Source of the DNA: Strigamia acuminata
Taxonomy: Eukaryota; Arthropoda; Chilopoda; Geophilomorpha; Linotaeniidae
Reading direction: 5' to 3'
DNA: 60,000 nt
NCBI GenBank assembly: GCA_949358305.1
Contig: OX442314.1
Coordinates: 28,445,118 to 28,505,117, forward strand
A program made the translations under genes and the position numbers. Below, piece by piece: positions 1 to 14,900 of the stretch (the stretch's first letter is position 1; the number at the start of each line of letters is the position of its first letter). The notes below the pieces were generated by a model that saw only the letters and a program-made list of their open reading frames with translations, made no database searches and had not been told where the DNA came from.

Positions 1-760
1 CTGTACACATATGGGGCCTACGGTGCAGCTCCTTTAGCCTAATTGTGATAGGGATCTAGGCCCCCGCTGTCGTAGGAGGCATTTTCCTGCGAGAACTGCG
101 AGAACCTATAAATCCGTCTCTGTTTTCTGAAAATGAAAACACTACACAGTTTGCGGCACGTACTTTTCCCTTACAATTATGACATATTTTACACTATATT
201 TAGCGTAAGGTAAAAGTGTTAAAGTTTGGGTTGCGGTTGAAATTTCATGTGATAGTTATAAAATTAGACTTAACCTTATACATGTCACGTGATTACCGAA
301 ACTAGTATTGTCTTGTTAGCATAAAAAGAGAGAATTCTTATTTTTAAATGTTTTAATACATTGCTGCAACTTTATAATTGTGAATTTAAATGAATTCAAA
401 GCAGAAAGAATTAGATAAACCGTAACATGTGCTCCGCGCATGAATGAAACGGAGAATTCAAAATGGCGACAAAAGAGATCATTGATAATCCAAATTTTTA
501 GTCAGTGACGTAAATAGCGGAAAACTACCGGATTGGCTACGCTATTTTCAGAAATAGTGTAAGCTCCGGTGGAGTTATAAGTTTTCCACTATACTTATAG
601 GCATAACGGGGGTTTTTATAAGGGAAAAGTACCTGCCGCAAACTGCGTACTCTAGTTTTCGTGCTACATTTAAAATTGATTGATTTTATGTCCATCTATT
701 CAACATTCTTGATCAAACATTCATTTAAATTTTTTTTTAAAAAAAATGTAAATAAATTAC

Positions 761-883
761 CACATATTTCAGCTTCTTCGTCAGACCGATCACTGCAGTC
801 TGCAGTACCATCACATTGCCATCTCCCTGGAATGCATTGCCCGTTTCTACACACAAAAGCTGTTTCTTGGCAAGTTTTTTGTT
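761..883 (-). CDS. Exon 3 of LDLR-like gene: second LDLa module
   Basis: This 123-base exon has acceptor tttctttcag and donor gtaatttatt, with phase 1 at both ends. It holds a full LDLa module: six cysteines in the usual spacing, the FVC, NGQC and IP motifs, the WQCDG turn and an acidic calcium-binding end (DCSDRSDE). The CDG...D...SDE pattern is the calcium cage of the family. Compared with the vertebrate VLDLR repeat as I remember it, FVCxNGQC and the SRW/GRW step are shared. Confidence 0.9.
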
Positions 884-3800
884 CTGAAAGGAAGGAAAAA
901 ATAGATAAAACAAACAGAAACGGCAAATTTTTATTCAAAGTCATTTCTTTTTAATTTACAACCCCGTGAAAGATTTTTTCAAGCGAAAAGCAAATGACTG
1001 TTTTATACAAACTGGGAGCAATCCATAAGTTTTTACTTCTCTATTCGAAAAAAAAACAAACCCATTAGGAGTCCCCCAACAAACAAAAATTGACGTGAAA
1101 ATGCACTAAAGATTTAAAAGCAAACTCTTTTGACAACTCTTCGTTCAGTTCCTTTCTCTTCGTGAAATCAATAGCTCTTTTGTCACATTTGAAAAGCTTG
1201 ATACTTTAATATAGAAGACAAGAAAGTAGTATAGAACTTTTCTGAAAAGGCGATTACGTATTGTAAAATTGGAATTGAGAATGTAATATCTATATAGAAC
1301 AGGCAGAAGGACTTTGGGGGAGTAAAGACATAACTTAATAATGTTATTCTACAAAAAAGAAACACACAGGTATCTAAAGCCTTTTCGCTCTTTTTTTCAG
1401 CCAGAGGTTTGAGAGCGGGAACTAGACCATGGATTTTCTCTAATCACAGTGTCATCGTTATCGTTATTTAGCTCCAAAAGTAACTACCATATTTCTTTGA
1501 TTCTAAAGGCTCGTTTACATTGTTGCGAAATTTAGCAAGCGAAATGGTCACGCCCAAAAATTCACATGAAAAAATTTGCTTCTCATGTTCTCAATGAAGC
1601 AAAGAGAAGTGATGAAGTGAAGTCTCGTTTCACTTGTCCAACGTGGTGCTGCCATTTTGAATCAATTGTGAAGTTGGCGACGACATACGCTATCTCGCCT
1701 GTCATTGGCCAACGCGTGCAAACTTTCCAAGCGAAGCGAAAAAGTAGACTTCAAGTCTACTCTGAAATTTTGCGTGCGAAGGGTTGCCACACGAACTTTC
1801 ACGCGCGAAATTGTCGCGTTCGCATCAATTCGAACGCAATTTCGCAACAATGTAAACGAGCCTTAAGATGCACTTTTTTCTCCATACGTAAATGAGGCGA
1901 GTCTTAGAATAGAGGGTTTGCGGACATGCCTTTTTCCTTATAACCATATGTTATGTTCTTAAACTGGAGAGCATTCATGACGTCACTTCATCCCAACAAT
2001 GCCTACTCCTATCGCAAGCTGGACGCCATTTGCAGTGCACAGTCCAATAGTATTTAGGTCGGTGGTCTTACAGTCGAAAGCGTCATAGAGTCGAAGAAAT
2101 ACGATAGTGTGTTACTGTATGGCCTATGCACAGTACTGAGCTGCCCTTCTACAACATTCTTGTTAGAAATAGTACAATTTTTATTTGTTGTCATATTATC
2201 TCTCTGGAGGGCGCCACTAGTTCTTTCAGAGTTGTGAGGTCACTGTATACTGTGTTCCTTGTGTGTGCCCTGATGTATGGTAAAACTAGAACTTATGTGA
2301 CTTAAATCAGTTCATCTGTTTTGGTTCAACTGGTTAGTACTTTTATATATTTAGACACACTGCATTTTTGCTATCATCTAACAACTCTGCGCCACACTTT
2401 CGGTTGGAACCACTCCTACCCCCCTCCGCTAAAGAAGTTTCACTTCCAAAATGCAAAGAAACCATCAATCACTTGGCAGTCAGTAGTCAGTACACAGTGC
2501 AGCAAATCTCACTTCTCATTCGTTGCACCTGTGGCTACGTTGAAAAATACGTTGCCCAACTGCGCTAGACATCGACAGAATAAGAACGGCCCACCGTTCG
2601 GATCACCTGTTCCCATTAGAACACAGAAGTAAAGCAGCATTTGGTCTGATCTAGTACATGAATGGGTGACCAGTTATAGGAATCTGACTTGTTTCTCATC
2701 CTCAGGGCAGAATTTAAGTATATTGTGGGGCCGCTAAGCACAAAATTCGCCTCAAACCTAGATTTTCTGTGGTTTCACCAATTCTCAATGCAAATGCCAC
2801 CTCAGATCCTAGTAAAAGTCGTCCCACAGAATGATAAATCCTAGAACATTATACAGCCCGCATTTATTTTTTTCTACAGTGACACTACCGATCATCCGCC
2901 CATTACCGATCGACACCGCTGCACCAAGCGTAACAATTCTTTTCCTACTCGCAAGGCACGACACAAAAATGAGTGCGAAAAGGGCGTTGATCGCTTACAA
3001 TGTCTGGTGGAACAGTGGCGATCGGCAATTGGCAGATGATCGGTAGTGTCGCTGTAAAAAAAAATATATGCATGCAGCCCATGGGTATAGATTGAGACTT
3101 TGAGTCGACTTTCACGATAGAAGAAGGCTGCATCTTTTGGATGTTATCGGGGTCTTGCAACCAGCTCTTTTCTTATGAATAAATATGAGTAACGCTTGGA
3201 TGCAATACATTCACCTCTACCTGGCTTTCGAAGCATCTCTTTTCTTACTCTAACATTCGGCAGCACTGGGATGGGATACTTGGGTCGAAATGTAATAAGG
3301 TCGAAACAGAATTTCGACCTTAGTCATTTCGACCCTCGTCATTTCAAGAGAAGTAATTTCGACCTTATTCATGAATAAGGTAAATAAAGGATTTCGACCT
3401 TAGTCATTTCGACCTTATTCATGAATAAGGTAGAAACAGGATTTCGACCTTATTCATTTCGACCCTAGTCATTTCTGTATATGTAATTTCGACCTTATTC
3501 ATGAATAAGGTCAAAACACAAAATTTTTATATGAATAAGGTCGAAACTCAAAAACACAAAATTTTTATATGAATAATGTCGAAACTCAAAAACTTTCAAA
3601 CACGAGAATTTCACACGATAATCTCGTGTCTTCTCTCGTTCTGTAATAACATAAAAAATGTTTTTTATCACATGTTTTTGTATTTTCAGGAAACCAGAGC
3701 TTCTAGAACTAACCTTTTCTCATATTCTCATTTATTATGTAAATAAGTAATAAAATAACTTCATTTTAGCCTAAATAAATTTGTTTTCATTTTGATTTTG

Positions 3801-6800
3801 ATTTCATTTTTTTTTGGAACGGTAATTGGCACTATAAACTGAGTTACTACTGGTAACACACTGGCCTGATCAAGTAATAGAAAAAACACGGCCCAAAACA
3901 CCGTATCTATTAGAAAATGCGCGCCGGCAGGCTGCTTAGCGCATTTACCCGGTGCTTCACTGCAGCACATTGATGCCATTTTTTTTCGGTTTTTCACCGT
4001 TTTTTATGCTTTTCAAGTGGTTTTAACTCGTTTTTATCATTTTTTTTTATGATTTCTTAGGGTTTTTTTCATTTTTAAATCGATTTTTACAGTTTTTAAT
4101 GTTTTTTTCCCATTTTTTTTCGGTTTTTTGGTGATTTTTCAGGGTTTTTTTAAGTTTTAATCGGTTTTTCATAGTTTTTAATATTTTATTTGGTTTTAAT
4201 CGGTGTTTTATGATCTTTTACGTGTTTTTCCAGTTTTTATAGAGTTTCTTACTATTTTTTACGTGTGTTTTTAGAAAAAACATTTTTTATGTTATTACAG
4301 AACGAGAGAAGACACGAGATTATCGTGTGAAATTCTCGTGTTTTGAGTTTTTGAGTTTCGACCTTATTCATATAAAAATTTTGTGTTTTTGAGTTTCGAC
4401 CTTATTCATATAAAAATTTTGTGTTTTTTGAGTTTCGACCTTATTCATATAAAAATTTTGAGTTTCGACCTTATTCATATAAAAATTTTGAGTTTCGACC
4501 TTATTCATGAATAAGATAAAAAAAAAGGATTTCGACCTTAGTCATTTCGACCTTATTCATGAATAAGGTAGAAACAGGATTTCGACCTTATTCATTTCGA
4601 CCTTAGTCATTTCTGTATAAGTAATTTCGACTTTAATCATTTCGACCTTAGTTACACAAGACTAAGAAAATATTTTATGAAAAGGAATAATTTCGACCTT
4701 AGTTATTTCGACCTTAGTATGAAATCCCGGCAGCACTATACTCTTGTTCGACTCAAAAGGGTGGCCTTCTCCCATTGGCCAAGCCGTATCACTGGTGTAG
4801 TGATCCAAAAATATAGACCCAAACACCAGAACTGCATTACAATGTACAGACATTGTAATCGATTGCCTAGGTAACAGCCAAAATTTCAAAATATTGTGCT
4901 TTCCAGACAAAGCAACCAATAAACGGAACAAACATGAGTTTTACATTTATTTGTGCATAAAACTTCATTTCCTAAATGGAAATAACATTTTATAATAAAA
5001 TACAATTAAAACTATATCAACTTAAATGGTAATAGCAATCACAAAACATAATAAAAATAAAAACTACTTCTCCTAGTGGTAGTAATACAGACCGGAGATA
5101 GGAGTAATGCGGCTCGGCCAACGGGAGAAGGCCACTCTTTTGAGTCGAACAAGAGTATATTCTCAAACATTTTTGGCTCCGGAACCCTTTACAAGTGTAT
5201 AAATCTTCCCAGAACCCCGGTGGCCTCTCCTGATTGTATGTGTTGTAGCCATCGACGTCGAGAAACCTCTGCGCTACAGCTTGAAACTTTGGAACTTAGC
5301 AAACTTGGTCCACCTTGATCAAAAGAAAGCCATTCTAAGCAGATTACTGCAGATTGGAAAAGCTCAAAGGGCTCGCTGCGCTAAAAACATGAAAAATGAT
5401 GATGACCTACAGGAAGCCCAAACCACCTTTCTCCCTTGTTTAAAAACTAAAAAACCATTACAATTCACACAACCAACCAACTAAACTAGATCAAAATTGT
5501 AATAACTCTCTGTCTTCTTGGAAGCAAATTTACTGCACATCCTTCCATCCATCACACCAACTTATTAACCCCTTGACACCCTCTTGAAATGTCTTACAAC
5601 TTAATTGCACACCTTCAGCTTATACACACACTAAGTACAAAGAAGAAGAGAGAAGGAAAAAAAAGACAGACAGAGGGGTGTTGCTCTTAAAGATACCCCC
5701 TCTGGTGGCGTTTTTATCCACTGTAGAAGAATGTGGGCTGATATATTGTACACTTGTAGATCTCTATCACACTAGAATTCATGGAAATTTAATATTTTAT
5801 CACCCGGTGTTACTAACACTGCCACTGATCTAATGTTTTCTCTTTTTTTGGTTTAACATCTGATAAAATAAAGGGATCAATTCTAAGTGACAACGACAGT
5901 TTAAAAAAAAAAGATGTACAAGTTAAGCTGGTACCAGTTCTGTGACCCCGCTTGTTCTTGTGGTCATTGATAGCGCTTCGGCTGGTGAGTATTTTGAACT
6001 TTTGTTGCGATTACGATTATTTGAGTAATTGACTGCATTTATTTCGGTTCTTTTTGTTGGTTTAGGCGAAGTTTAAGTATTTGGGAAAGAAATTTGAAGA
6101 CAGCTATTGTAGGTCGATAGTTAGGGGCGGGGATTAAGTCTTTGGGGGGGCCCAGAGAACTTGTAATTACGATCAGGGGGGCCCGTGGATGCATTAAGAA
6201 ATGGGTAAATGACATCTTCACAATATTTTGGCCGAATAATGCTTCTCTAGCAAAAAAAAGTGCATTTTTATGAGAAAGATTCATTTTGAGGTGAAAAAAT
6301 TGCATTTTCACACAAAAACAGGCATTTTTGGTTTGAAAAGATGCATTTTTGGTTCGAAAAGATGCATTTTTTGTTTGAAAAGATGTATTTTTGGTTTAAA
6401 AAGATGCATTTTTGGTTTGAAAAGATGCATTTTTGGTTTGAAAACATGTATTTTTGGTTTGAAAAGATGCATTTTTGGTTTAAAAAGATGCATTTTTGGT
6501 TTGAAAAGATGCATTTTTGGTTTGAAAAGATGCATTTTTGGTTTGAAAACATGTATTTTTTGTTTGAAAACATGCATTTTTGTTTGAAAACATGCATTTT
6601 TGTTTGAAAACATGCATTTTTGTTTGAAAACATGCATTTTTGTTTGAAAACATGCATTTTTGTTTGAAAACATGCATTTTTGTTTAAAAACGTGCGTTTT
6701 AAATCAAAACATGCATTTTTGGTTGGAAAACAAGTATTTTTTGGTGAAAAACAAGTATTTTTTGGTGATAAACAGGTATTTTTTGGTGAAAAACAAGTAT

Positions 6801-9800
6801 TTTTTGGTGAAAAACAAGTATTTTTTGGTGAAAAACAAGTATTTTTTGGTGAAAAACAAGTATTTTTTGGTGAAAAACAAGTATTTTTTGGTGATAAACA
6901 GGTATTTTTTGGTGAAAAACAAGTATTTTTTGGTGAAAAACGTGCATTTTTATGTGACAAAAATGCATTTTATACATGTAACAGGAATCCATTTTGAATT
7001 AGGGGGCTAGAAATAAATTTCCCCTTAATCCGGTCCTGATTGTGCTGCAAAAAATCACTTCAAGAAGGATAAATAGACAATCTAATTCGAAAATTGGATC
7101 TTGTGAATAAATAAAATGTAATTTAAATCATAAAATTTATTTTATCAAATCCTTCAAATCCACTTTTTTCAAGAGGATAAAATTTATCATATCTGGCATG
7201 AATGACAACCGATGACATTTTCTTTTGAAACAACCAACAGTGTTGTTCTTTCATTTACTGGCTAAATCAGTGCCTCGCTAACTTAATCTTCATTATTAAA
7301 CCAACTTCCTCGATAATCAAAGTACAATTAAATCTACTTAATGGTAAATCTCTTTCTGATTTCTAATTTATACTGGCAATTTTTTCTTCTTGTATTTGCT
7401 CGGATGATAATGAAGATCTATCGCATGCTGAAAACAATACAAACAGGTCAATTTGAATCAAGAGCTGGGTGTCCTTGGTTAAACTGTTCAGTGGTTTCTA
7501 AACTGGGCAAAAAAAAAATGAAATAAAAAAAATAAACTTTTCAACTTTATCCAGTAGACAGACATACAAAAAACTCAAGATTTTTAGCTCTGATTGTAGT
7601 TTGCTTTGGAAATTGATATTATTAAATTAGAAATATCAAAAACCAAACATAAAACTTAAAGTTTTTCACTCAAAAAATGGTTAAAATCATAAAGATAAAC
7701 ATCAAAATCCTATAGTCCCATAATTCTACTAAAATTAATGCCACAACCAACCCCCATATCTTTTATTTTATAACAATTTTTACAACCCTGAAAACTAAAC
7801 CCTATTTATATTGGCATTGCAAGAAATAAATGAAATTGGAATAATAATAAAAAAAAAAAAATCCATAAGACTTTATTTCAGAAAAATCTTCTTTGCAAAA
7901 TCTGAAATTGCATGACAAATAATCCTTTTTCCAATTAGGAAATAGAAAACTTTTTATTTTTAAATTTATATATATATAAAAAAAAATAAAAAATAAAAAA
8001 AAGAGTTTTTCTTTGATGACAGAGGAATCAAAGGACCTCAAGAAAATGATTTGGCTTTTTCAAGCCCCCCTGCAGGGGGCAAGGAGGCCATTTGTCCTTC
8101 ACATAAAGGAGGGGGATGCAAACAAGGAGGATCCAGGAACAAGAGGTCAAGAACCAATTAAAGATAGAGCAAGAAAATGTACATCATCTTCAAGAACTCA
8201 TTTTTCTTGTGTGTTGGTTCCCACTGGTATTGACTTTGTGTTTAAATTTAATGTTTTGGATGTTTGTCTTTAATTTACATTCACTTTGAATTAATAAAAT
8301 TCTAGTTTCTTACATTATTTAGTCAATTTTTGAAAATTTTTTAGTCTAAAAGAATATTTTCCCCATGAAACAATCAATGAATTGTCAACATTTCAACAAT
8401 CACTGCCACCACCATTATGCCACACCTCAAAACACTTTACAAAAATTAAATAATAATAATAATTGTAATTAAAAATGTTAATGGCACTACAATGCACAAA
8501 ACATAACATTTAAAAAAATTACTGCTAATTATTTATTCATCAATCTGCATTGTTGCCAAATTAGTCCTCAGTTAATTACACTACAATTTGTCAATACAAC
8601 TATTTCTGTTACACACACATCATTCAGTGGGAATTTGTCTTTCCATTTACTTGCACAATCCAGATCTCATTTTCTCAAATCTGACAAACAATTATTCTTG
8701 TTTAAGTAGGATAGAATGGGAGGGTTTGTGAATTGAACTGACTGATGGAATAGCTGGAGTGGGTGTCACACTCACTTAATTTCAAAAAAAGACACAAACC
8801 CTAATGAAGCAGGAGCAAAGCAGTTTGTAATTAGTGTCACATTCCACTTATCCTCACAATCAACAGCACAAATAGCTTTAAATTTCAACTCTACTATCAA
8901 ACCATTGACAAATTAGTACCAACAATTGCAATCAAACTAAGAAAAGGTGTGCCTATAATGACAATCACTTATGACTTAGCAGTTTCCTGGGTGTGATAAA
9001 AGCTACATCATCAAAGAGATGGATAACAGCTCGATAAGGCTTTGTGTGATGACTTCATTTTGAAAAATCCATGCTAAGAATGAAGGATGGAATTAATAGC
9101 ATGATTAGACAAGCATTGCCAGTAATATTTATCCCAAATCATGTTGTATGTTGTCTTTTATACGCGAACAGCGTGATGCCGCTCAAACAAAGCCGATAGC
9201 GCTAAAACCAGTATATAAATTATCAATTACTTATGTTTTCTACGCTTATTTCTAAAATTGGATTCATATTTTCACCAAATTTATAATATTATTAATTTTT
9301 GGGATGAGATATGCGTAAAAATTGATTTAGAGCGAGACCTGAGGCGGCCATTTTGAATGTGCGCGAAATACGAGTGTATAAATTCAGTTTGCGCAGATTA
9401 AACATCGTCTCCAATAATTTCCGAGTGAATAATAACAAAATTGATTTTATTGATCATCAAAAACATTTCCCCACTCCAAGTCTTACATCTTTAAATGATG
9501 TTTAATAAACAGTTTGCAACCAATATCCATTATGAAAGCCGTTAAAGAATCGAAAGAAAATTTTTATGCCTGCACTTGGTAATTATGTAAAGATTAAAAA
9601 CAAGCAAGAAAGGTTATTGTATAATGAATTTGATTTTTTTTTTAAAAATCATTATTATTTTACCTGCAGCTAAAATGTACAATTAATTATGCAAGTTCTG
9701 CGAAAGTTTAAAGAAATTTTCAGGAAAAATTTTCATCAGTTCAAGCAGAAACTTCCACAAGATTCATCACAGCCAATGAGAATGCAGTCTAATTGCAATA

Positions 9801-11925
9801 TTGCAAACAAAATGCTCAACTGTGTTATTCAGGATTGGGCAGGGAGATGTTTAAACTATGAAGAAACTGTGGGGTTGGTTGAAAAATAATCTCATCCCTC
9901 CTTGTGTTGGTGGAGTGTCTTCAACAATATTTATTACTTAAGGGGGAACTAACAACTGGTATGTCATGTTGACTTTTCTTTAGTGTTTGTTACAACTCAA
10001 CACATAACTGAATTAATATAAATGTTCATAAATGAAAAAGTTTAGTTTGTCATACTCTATTTTAATGAGGATAATGCCCTGGATAATGGGGTTTTGGTGG
10101 TTCTGCTATGCTCAAAAACAGTAAAAGTCAACTTGTGTAAATAAAAATGTGACCAAAAATCTCACACCTTAATTGTCCCTCCCCTTTTCTTCTTTTTCTG
10201 CAATTATTTTTAATTTGTGGTTTATTTGGGAGAGTTTTGACATTTTTTCCACGACAAATAATAAAAGCGTGCTGAAGTTTATGTTTTTGCTGTTTTTAGT
10301 AACTGCACTCGTGAAGCGTGTTTAAAATTGAAATGAAACGTGTTTTGTTGTTTAAATGTTGTGCGCATACGATGAAAGCATCGACGCAAACTCTCAGTCA
10401 AGCCGTTTAAATGTGGTGTTTAACACATTTAAACTGCTTGACTGAGGGTTTGCGTCGATGCTAGCTGCATTCAAAGACTAAAACATTTTGTGTTTTACTT
10501 CAATTTTAAAACAAAAATGACATCATTTCCTGTTTAAACCCAAGTTAAAACTTAAAATACGCTCAAACTAAAATATAGTTGTTGACGATCGGTAGATAAA
10601 AACAAACAACGCTTCTTCTGGTTTCCAAGAAGATTCAATCCAATGGCTAACCCTAAGATAATATTGCCTATTGCTAATAAAAACCTCTTTTTATAAATTA
10701 TTATTATTATTAATATAATTATTATTAAAATTTAATTTTTTATAATTTTTAAGCTTGATAATGTCTGTTTTAAAATAACACTATAAAATAACCAACCCAT
10801 TATAAAAGTAAAAGAAAAAAAAGTAATCTAATTAAACCCAAATGAAATTGCGCAGACTTTAAAAATTCATTAAAAAAATCAACAACACACCAACATTTTT
10901 TTTGCCCCCTCCTAAACCCATTTTCATTTTTTCCCCACTCCAATTTTCCCTTCCCACCTACTTTTTTTCCCAAACCTCTAACATAAAATATCCATCCTGA
11001 GTACTTGCCTATTTGAGCGATATCTAAAATCCATAGTATAAACAACTCTCAAACACTCTTCTTTATTTCCCCATTATCTGCTACTTGTCAACAAACAAGA
11101 TGGCTGGCTAAGAGTGTGAATGTTTAATATGTGACGATGATTTATGGTGGCTTTTGTGATTAAAGAATGCAGTTTAATTGCTGAGATTTTATATATTTTT
11201 TTTCAAATTCTGTACTTGGCCTTAAAAGTGAATGCAAAATGTTTGATTTGTGAATTATTTATGACACTTTCAGTCACTTGCAGTTCTACTTGGTTACCCA
11301 CTCATGCTCCAATAAGTTTGAGTAAAAGCAGTGGTGGGGAGAAAAGAGAAGAAAGAAAGAATAGTTGTGTCCACTCTGATGAATCCAGGATTGGACACAG
11401 TCATCAGAAAAACCCCTAATTGAAGCTCCCCCTGTTATTGACAGAACCATTTCTAACCCCAAACTCCTGTGGGAAGTCTAAAAGGACCCAAACTGAATTT
11501 GGTTGTAATTAGCCAGGAAATCGTTTGCTGCCACTACTATTGCATTACAAAGACAAAGAAAACAAGAAAAAGCAATTGCACTTTGGTGTCGAATTAAGTG
11601 CTATCATCATTCAGATTAAAAGAGATTTTATTAATGCCTAATACTCAAAACAAATACATTTTATTCCGAATACTTCTATGACAATATTTGTTGCTTTACA
11701 ATCCTTAACAGGGATTCTTTGCGAAGAGTATCGTTAAAATGCAATTTAGACTAAAACAACATTTACAAACAAACAGTTTAACTGTTTAACTGTTGTTTAT
11801 TATGTCTGGTTTCGCCTATTTGTATTTTAGTTAATGTATTTTATCGGTTTAGAGCCGCGGCTCTTATTCAAAACTGCCATTTTTGTTAGCAATTACAATT
11901 TCGGTTTTTCGTTTCTTACATTTGT

Positions 11926-11956
<31 letters not shown>

Positions 11957-14900
11957 TTTCAAACACTCCAATGGAGTAAAATTAATGTAACAAACAAAGT
12001 CTGAACGTCACGTACAGTCGTGGATAAGAAAAACTTCCCTTCAGTTTAGCCATTTTAATTTTATCTACCAGGTGGCATAAAAATCCATTGAGATTCAATG
12101 ACATTAATCTTGACCCGGTCTCTCGTCTTGCCCTAACAACAGTATTAAAGGATAGACCGGGCAAATAATGATAGTTATAGAGACCGGATAAATGGATAAA
12201 TGCATGGAATATATTTATATTCAATACAAAAGCAAAATCTGCTATTAATGCATATTTTCCGAAAATCGGAAATAAATGCATAAATTGCAGTTTTTATGAT
12301 ACGAAAGTGATATGTATCGTCTATCCGTGATATGTTTTGTAAACGTATCATATCAGTTAAGCCTTTTATATATGTATTTCATTTACAACAATGCCGAAAA
12401 TTGTTAGTTTGAGATCGACACGGGAACAATTGAACTTGTATGTTAATGAAATTGATAAAAGCACATTACGAGTTGATTGTGATTTCATTTTTATCCCAAT
12501 TTAAGTCTGTGCTTACTGACAAGCAACGCAGTTTTACAACAGAACACTTAGCAATGACGCTGATTTGCTATTGCAATAAATAATTTCACTGAAATAAATG
12601 GTTTTATTTTGCATATTTTCATTTTTTTTCCGCATAAAATGAAAATTTTAGTGCATATTTTATGTGCTTAAACCGAATTTTATTTCACATATATATCCGA
12701 TCTCTAAAACAGCTAAACTGAAGGGAAGTTTTTTTTGTCCACGACATCGTTCGTGAAGTTAACTACGGAAACAATACCGTACTTTTGCAAAAATACAATA
12801 TTCTTGGTGTCTCAGCCGCGGCTACTATTCGAGGACGACTCTTAATCGGTAAAATACAGTATGTAGATATTTGTTTAAAACCCTTCTTCTTCCAGACAAA
12901 GATGTTTACCTCTTGAAGTTGAGCAATTCTCTTCCACTTGGCATTCCCAGCTTAAGGCTAGATAATATTGAGCTAGGTTAACTCAACTGAAATCTAGCCA
13001 AGCCTAGAATGTTGGTCTGTTTGCACTGATAACTGTAGGAAAAAATCCACTTACAGATGTCAGAAGAAAAAAGCATTGCAGTGCAACATGGACAAAGGGA
13101 GAGTACATAAACCTATAACCCAAAAAACAATTACAGTTTCAACTCTTGATACCTAGCACAGCCTGTAGTTAATGCATCTTTGAACTAGTTGAAGCAAAAC
13201 AAAGGAAACTCCCAGGGAATTTATCCAAACTGCAATAGTGAATGGAAGTAATGTCAACTGCAAACACCAGGCAGCTTATAAGCTGGCTCTATATCTAGAT
13301 TGAGTATGCTCAGTGAAGTTGCCATCAGAACTGTCTAGTAAGACTTTCTGGAGAAATTGTAACCACTTTTGCTAATAGATTTAGGAGATGTGGCAAAATG
13401 ACAACAATTTTCATCCAACAGACACTTGCAGTATTGTATCCAAAAATAAGAAATCATAACTTATGTTTTTTTTTCTTCTTTTTATTGCATTCTTTATTTT
13501 TTTATTTATTTCAAATATTAAACTTGTTTTCAACTGCATCAACAGAAAATGTCAACATTTCTTAAACAATAATGTGTGTGTTTTTGCCCCTTGAAACTCG
13601 AGTTTCAGTGCACTCACACAAATGAAATTAACTTGTCATAGAAATGTAAGTAAAGGAAATGTGATGTTTCCAGAGTTGCAAGAAGAAGCTCCAAATTTGG
13701 ACAATTCTTGCTCCAACAAACTGATCTTGTGACTAATTTTTATTGAATTGAAGCTCAGCAGAGTATAATTTCATCCAATTAGAACTCTACTCAACCTTTC
13801 CCCTAATTTTCCTCACTATAGTAACTGCATTTCACAGTTTTCCCACTTCCAGTACGTCATCCAGAAAATAAATGTGCTTTAGTATCAGTATCTATAATTC
13901 TGCAATCTTTTTTTATTTAGAAAAAGAAAAAAAAAATCTTCAGAAATTTTTTTTCGAAGATCATTGAAGAGAAAAAAAATACATTTGAGCCAAAAACATC
14001 TTTGGAATTTAATGGCTTGAACAAAGTAACAACTCCCAAACTAGAATAAAAAAGGTTTAGAATTGTCATGTTGACAGATCCTGGTCCTCAGTGCAGAGAA
14101 AAACAAAAAAATCCACTTATAAAAGATTTAAAATGGACTTTTCGAAAAGCCGCCGCTTGTGACTTGTACCACACCACGACTAACTTGTAGATGCATTAAC
14201 TAGCCCACTTGCATCCACAACACTGTCATCTGCAAGATTAAAACCTAGATATAGATCCCTGGATGCAATTTACAAAAAAAAAAAAATAGGCCTAAAATCT
14301 ATATGAAATTTGACCACATGTGTGAAAAATATTTATTTTTGCTTTTAGCTGGCTAATATCAATTTTCTTTGTTTTATGGAAAAATTCTGCATAATTTTGA
14401 AGCTGGGATGTACATGCAATGGAAAAGTACAATATTTTGCTTGTAAATATGTGGTGAGGGTTCCATTTTTTGGAAAAAGGAGGAAAAAAATTCAAAATGA
14501 AGCAACGCTCAGTGAAGAAGACTTTTCCTGCTATTGATTTTCCCTTCTGTAAAGAGGATCTCTCTTTTTCCTCTCTCTGTGAAGGTACATGTCTCTTGTT
14601 ATTCTTGAATGGTGATAAATGGAACTATTAAAATGCTGCATGGACAATTTGTTTTAAAGTGAAATTAATGCAGCTGACAGAGTAATGTAGTAGGCTAAAT
14701 CTTTTTTGGTGGGCTGCAGTAATTATTACAAATTTGACTCCAATGCAGATAAACAAAAACTACAGAAATCTGTAATTAGTGATGTAAATGTACTCTATTT
14801 TGCACACCGTACTAAATATAAATTGTAAATGTATTACATCTTTACGTTGAATTCTATACTCTTGTTCGACTCAAAAGAGTGGCCTTCTCCCATTGGCCGA

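Noticed and set aside
5281-5484. 67-codon frame with a [18 protein letters not shown]-like segment
   Set aside because: It looks somewhat protein-like but has no clear start, acceptor or donor and no family match.
6268-6960. 230-codon minus frame and several overlapping frames at 6.3-7.0 kb
   Set aside because: All are produced by 21-bp tandem repeats, whose length keeps every frame open; there is no start context, splice site or domain.
8013-8273. 86-codon plus frame
   Set aside because: No splice or promoter support, no domain, and composition like the surrounding intron.
9689-9889. 66-codon plus frame with a basic start
   Set aside because: Isolated frame in the large intron without splice signals or recognisable motif.
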